Shown: in pieces, positions 7,158 to 7,789 of the stretch | Position numbering within the stretch: the stretch's first letter is position 1 | How the letters are laid out: each line of letters starts with the position of its first letter | Assembly: GCA_001995005.1 (NCBI GenBank) | Contig: MDJN01000034.1 | Coordinates: 1 to 7,789 of the forward strand | Source of the DNA: Candidatus Parepulonipiscium sp. PG-Nun2H_MBin03 | Lineage (GTDB): Bacteria; Bacillota; Clostridia; Lachnospirales; Cellulosilyticaceae | Direction: 5' to 3' | DNA: 7,789 nt | Notes under the pieces: generated by a model | Databases searched by the model: none | Told to the model about the DNA's origin: nothing | What the model saw: the letters and a program-made list of their open reading frames with translations, nothing else | Made by a program: the position numbers and the translations under genes

Positions 7158-7184
7158 TTAGCACTTATACATATCGAGTGCTAA
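7158..7184 (-). promoter_or_regulatory. CIRCE operator (HrcA binding site)
   Basis: On the minus strand TTAGCACTC, a 9-nt spacer and AAGTGCTAA form the CIRCE inverted repeat with one deviation from the consensus (AAGTGCTAA in place of GAGTGCTAA). It begins at about the predicted transcription start of the groE promoter. HrcA bound here is known to repress groE and dnaK operons and to be released on heat shock. The hrcA gene is not in the window. Confidence 0.95.
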
Positions 7185-7194
7185 GACGTTAAAT

Positions 7195-7223
7195 ATTATA
7201 ATATATTCTTCAAAATTTATCAA
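7195..7223 (-). promoter_or_regulatory. SigA-type promoter of groESL
   Basis: The minus strand has TTGATA (7223-7218), a 17-nt spacer and a perfect -10 TATAAT (7200-7195). Transcription should start near 7188, a few bases before CIRCE. The -35 box contains the TGA stop of the glycosylase gene (7222-7220), so the promoter is partly built from coding sequence. Confidence 0.88.
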
Positions 7224-7789
7224 GTCTTTTTTTGACTTTTTTTAAATAAATTGTTTTCTCGTGCATAAAAAAATAAATATTGTTGTGCATATCCTGCCAA
7301 ATTATGAAATTTTTGCTGTGCAAATTGATTTACAATATCTAATTTTGTATCTTTTTCATCAAAATAGTAGCCTTCCATAATTCTTTTTATCCAAACATCT
7401 ATAGGAAAAACTTCATGCTTTGCATAGGCAAATAACAAAATACAATCTGCTATTTTATTGCCCACACCTTTTATCTTAATAAGCTCTGCCCTTGCTTCTT
7501 CTGCACTTAGACCCCATATTTTATCTAGGTCCACTTCACCGCTTATAACTTTATTTACCGCATCCATAATATAAGGTGCTCTAAAGCCGACTTTACATTC
7601 TCTAAGTTCTTCTTCTGTAGCTTGATACAATTCTTCTTTTGTTGGAAAAGCATAGTAGATTTCGTCTGAAATATCTTGTTGTATTGGTGTATCTGGTATT
7701 TTTGTAGGCTCTATGTTATTTTCTTGTATCGGCTCTATAGTCGTATCCTCTACTTTTTGTCTTGCCTGATTTCTTTCTATACGCTCAAG
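7220..7789 (-). CDS. 8-oxoguanine DNA glycosylase, OGG1/AlkA superfamily (N-terminal part beyond window)
   Basis: This bifunctional glycosylase/AP lyase would remove 8-oxoguanine and related lesions in base excision repair. The frame is open from the right edge to TGA 7222, giving 189 visible residues. A TTG at 7630 is not the start, because the open frame and the family motif YYAFPT (45-50) continue upstream of it. The helix-hairpin-helix is LIKIKGVGNKIADCILL (103-119), with Lys112 as the Schiff-base lysine. Asp131 in FPIDVWIKRIM is the catalytic aspartate, as in the Lys249/Asp268 pair of human OGG1. The ending AGYAQQYLFFYARE (165-178) is typical of clostridial members. Between LERI and YYAFPT is a Pro/Glu/Gln/Thr-rich stretch (about 11-42) longer than I would expect. 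The N-terminal domain is not visible. The stop codon lies inside the groE -35 box, and no good terminator follows. Confidence 0.88.
   Translation of the reverse strand, partial: LERIERNQARQKVEDTTIEPIQENNIEPTKIPDTPIQQDISDEIYYAFPTKEELYQATEEELRECKVGFRAPYIMDAVNKVISGEVDLDKIWGLSAEEARAELIKIKGVGNKIADCILLFAYAKHEVFPIDVWIKRIMEGYYFDEKDTKLDIVNQFAQQKFHNLAGYAQQYLFFYARENNLFKKSQKKT

Noticed and set aside
7221..7237. Inverted repeat AAGTC-AAAAAAA-GACTT at the end of the glycosylase as a terminator
   Set aside because: The stem is only 5 bp of mixed AT/GC and no T tract follows directly; it also lies within the coding region and the -35 box.
7220..7630. A short 136-residue glycosylase starting at TTG 7630
   Set aside because: The same frame is open to the window edge and encodes the conserved YYAFPT region upstream of 7630. 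The gene is therefore a longer one cut by the window.
1..7789. A novel defence, mobile or biosynthetic system in this window
   Set aside because: All coding space is taken by housekeeping genes in an ordinary order, with no transposase, integrase, repeat array, toxin-antitoxin pair or unexplained gap above about 155 nt.

Overview
The window is AT-rich, and every gene I can support lies on the minus strand, so transcription runs from high to low coordinates. The protein families, the split HisZ/HisG enzyme, the HrcA/CIRCE control of groE and the Gram-positive style promoters and Shine-Dalgarno (SD) sequences point to a low-GC Firmicute, most likely class Clostridia. I cannot place it more finely from this sequence.

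In transcription order, the window opens with the 3' part of an OGG-type 8-oxoguanine DNA glycosylase (7789-7220, cut by the window edge). A SigA-type promoter whose -35 box overlaps the glycosylase stop codon then leads into a CIRCE operator, a leader of about 120 nt and the chaperonin pair groES-groEL. A hairpin terminator closes this unit directly after groEL. A second SigA-type promoter (TTGACT-17-TAATGT with an extended -10) starts a compact histidine biosynthesis operon, hisZ-hisG-hisD-hisC-hisB-hisH, which continues past the left edge of the window (hisH is cut). The remaining cyclisation and isomerisation genes (hisA, hisF, hisI/E) would be expected further left but are not visible.

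The his genes are packed with junctions from an 8-nt overlap to a 16-nt gap, as expected for translationally coupled genes. HisZ and short-form HisG together make the first enzyme of the pathway. HisB, HisC and HisD supply the dehydratase, aminotransferase and dehydrogenase steps, and HisH supplies ammonia to HisF. SD positions revise two starts (hisG at 3954, hisB at 1027) and support a TTG start for hisD.

No intergenic stretch exceeds about 155 nt. The two intergenic regions (4985-5132 and 7067-7219) are largely accounted for by promoters, terminator, CIRCE and leader. I see no tRNA, rRNA, CRISPR, insertion sequence or phage gene, and no convincing new system. The region worth a second look is the groES leader: its strong SD sits about 65 nt from the start codon and is separated from it by a possible hairpin.
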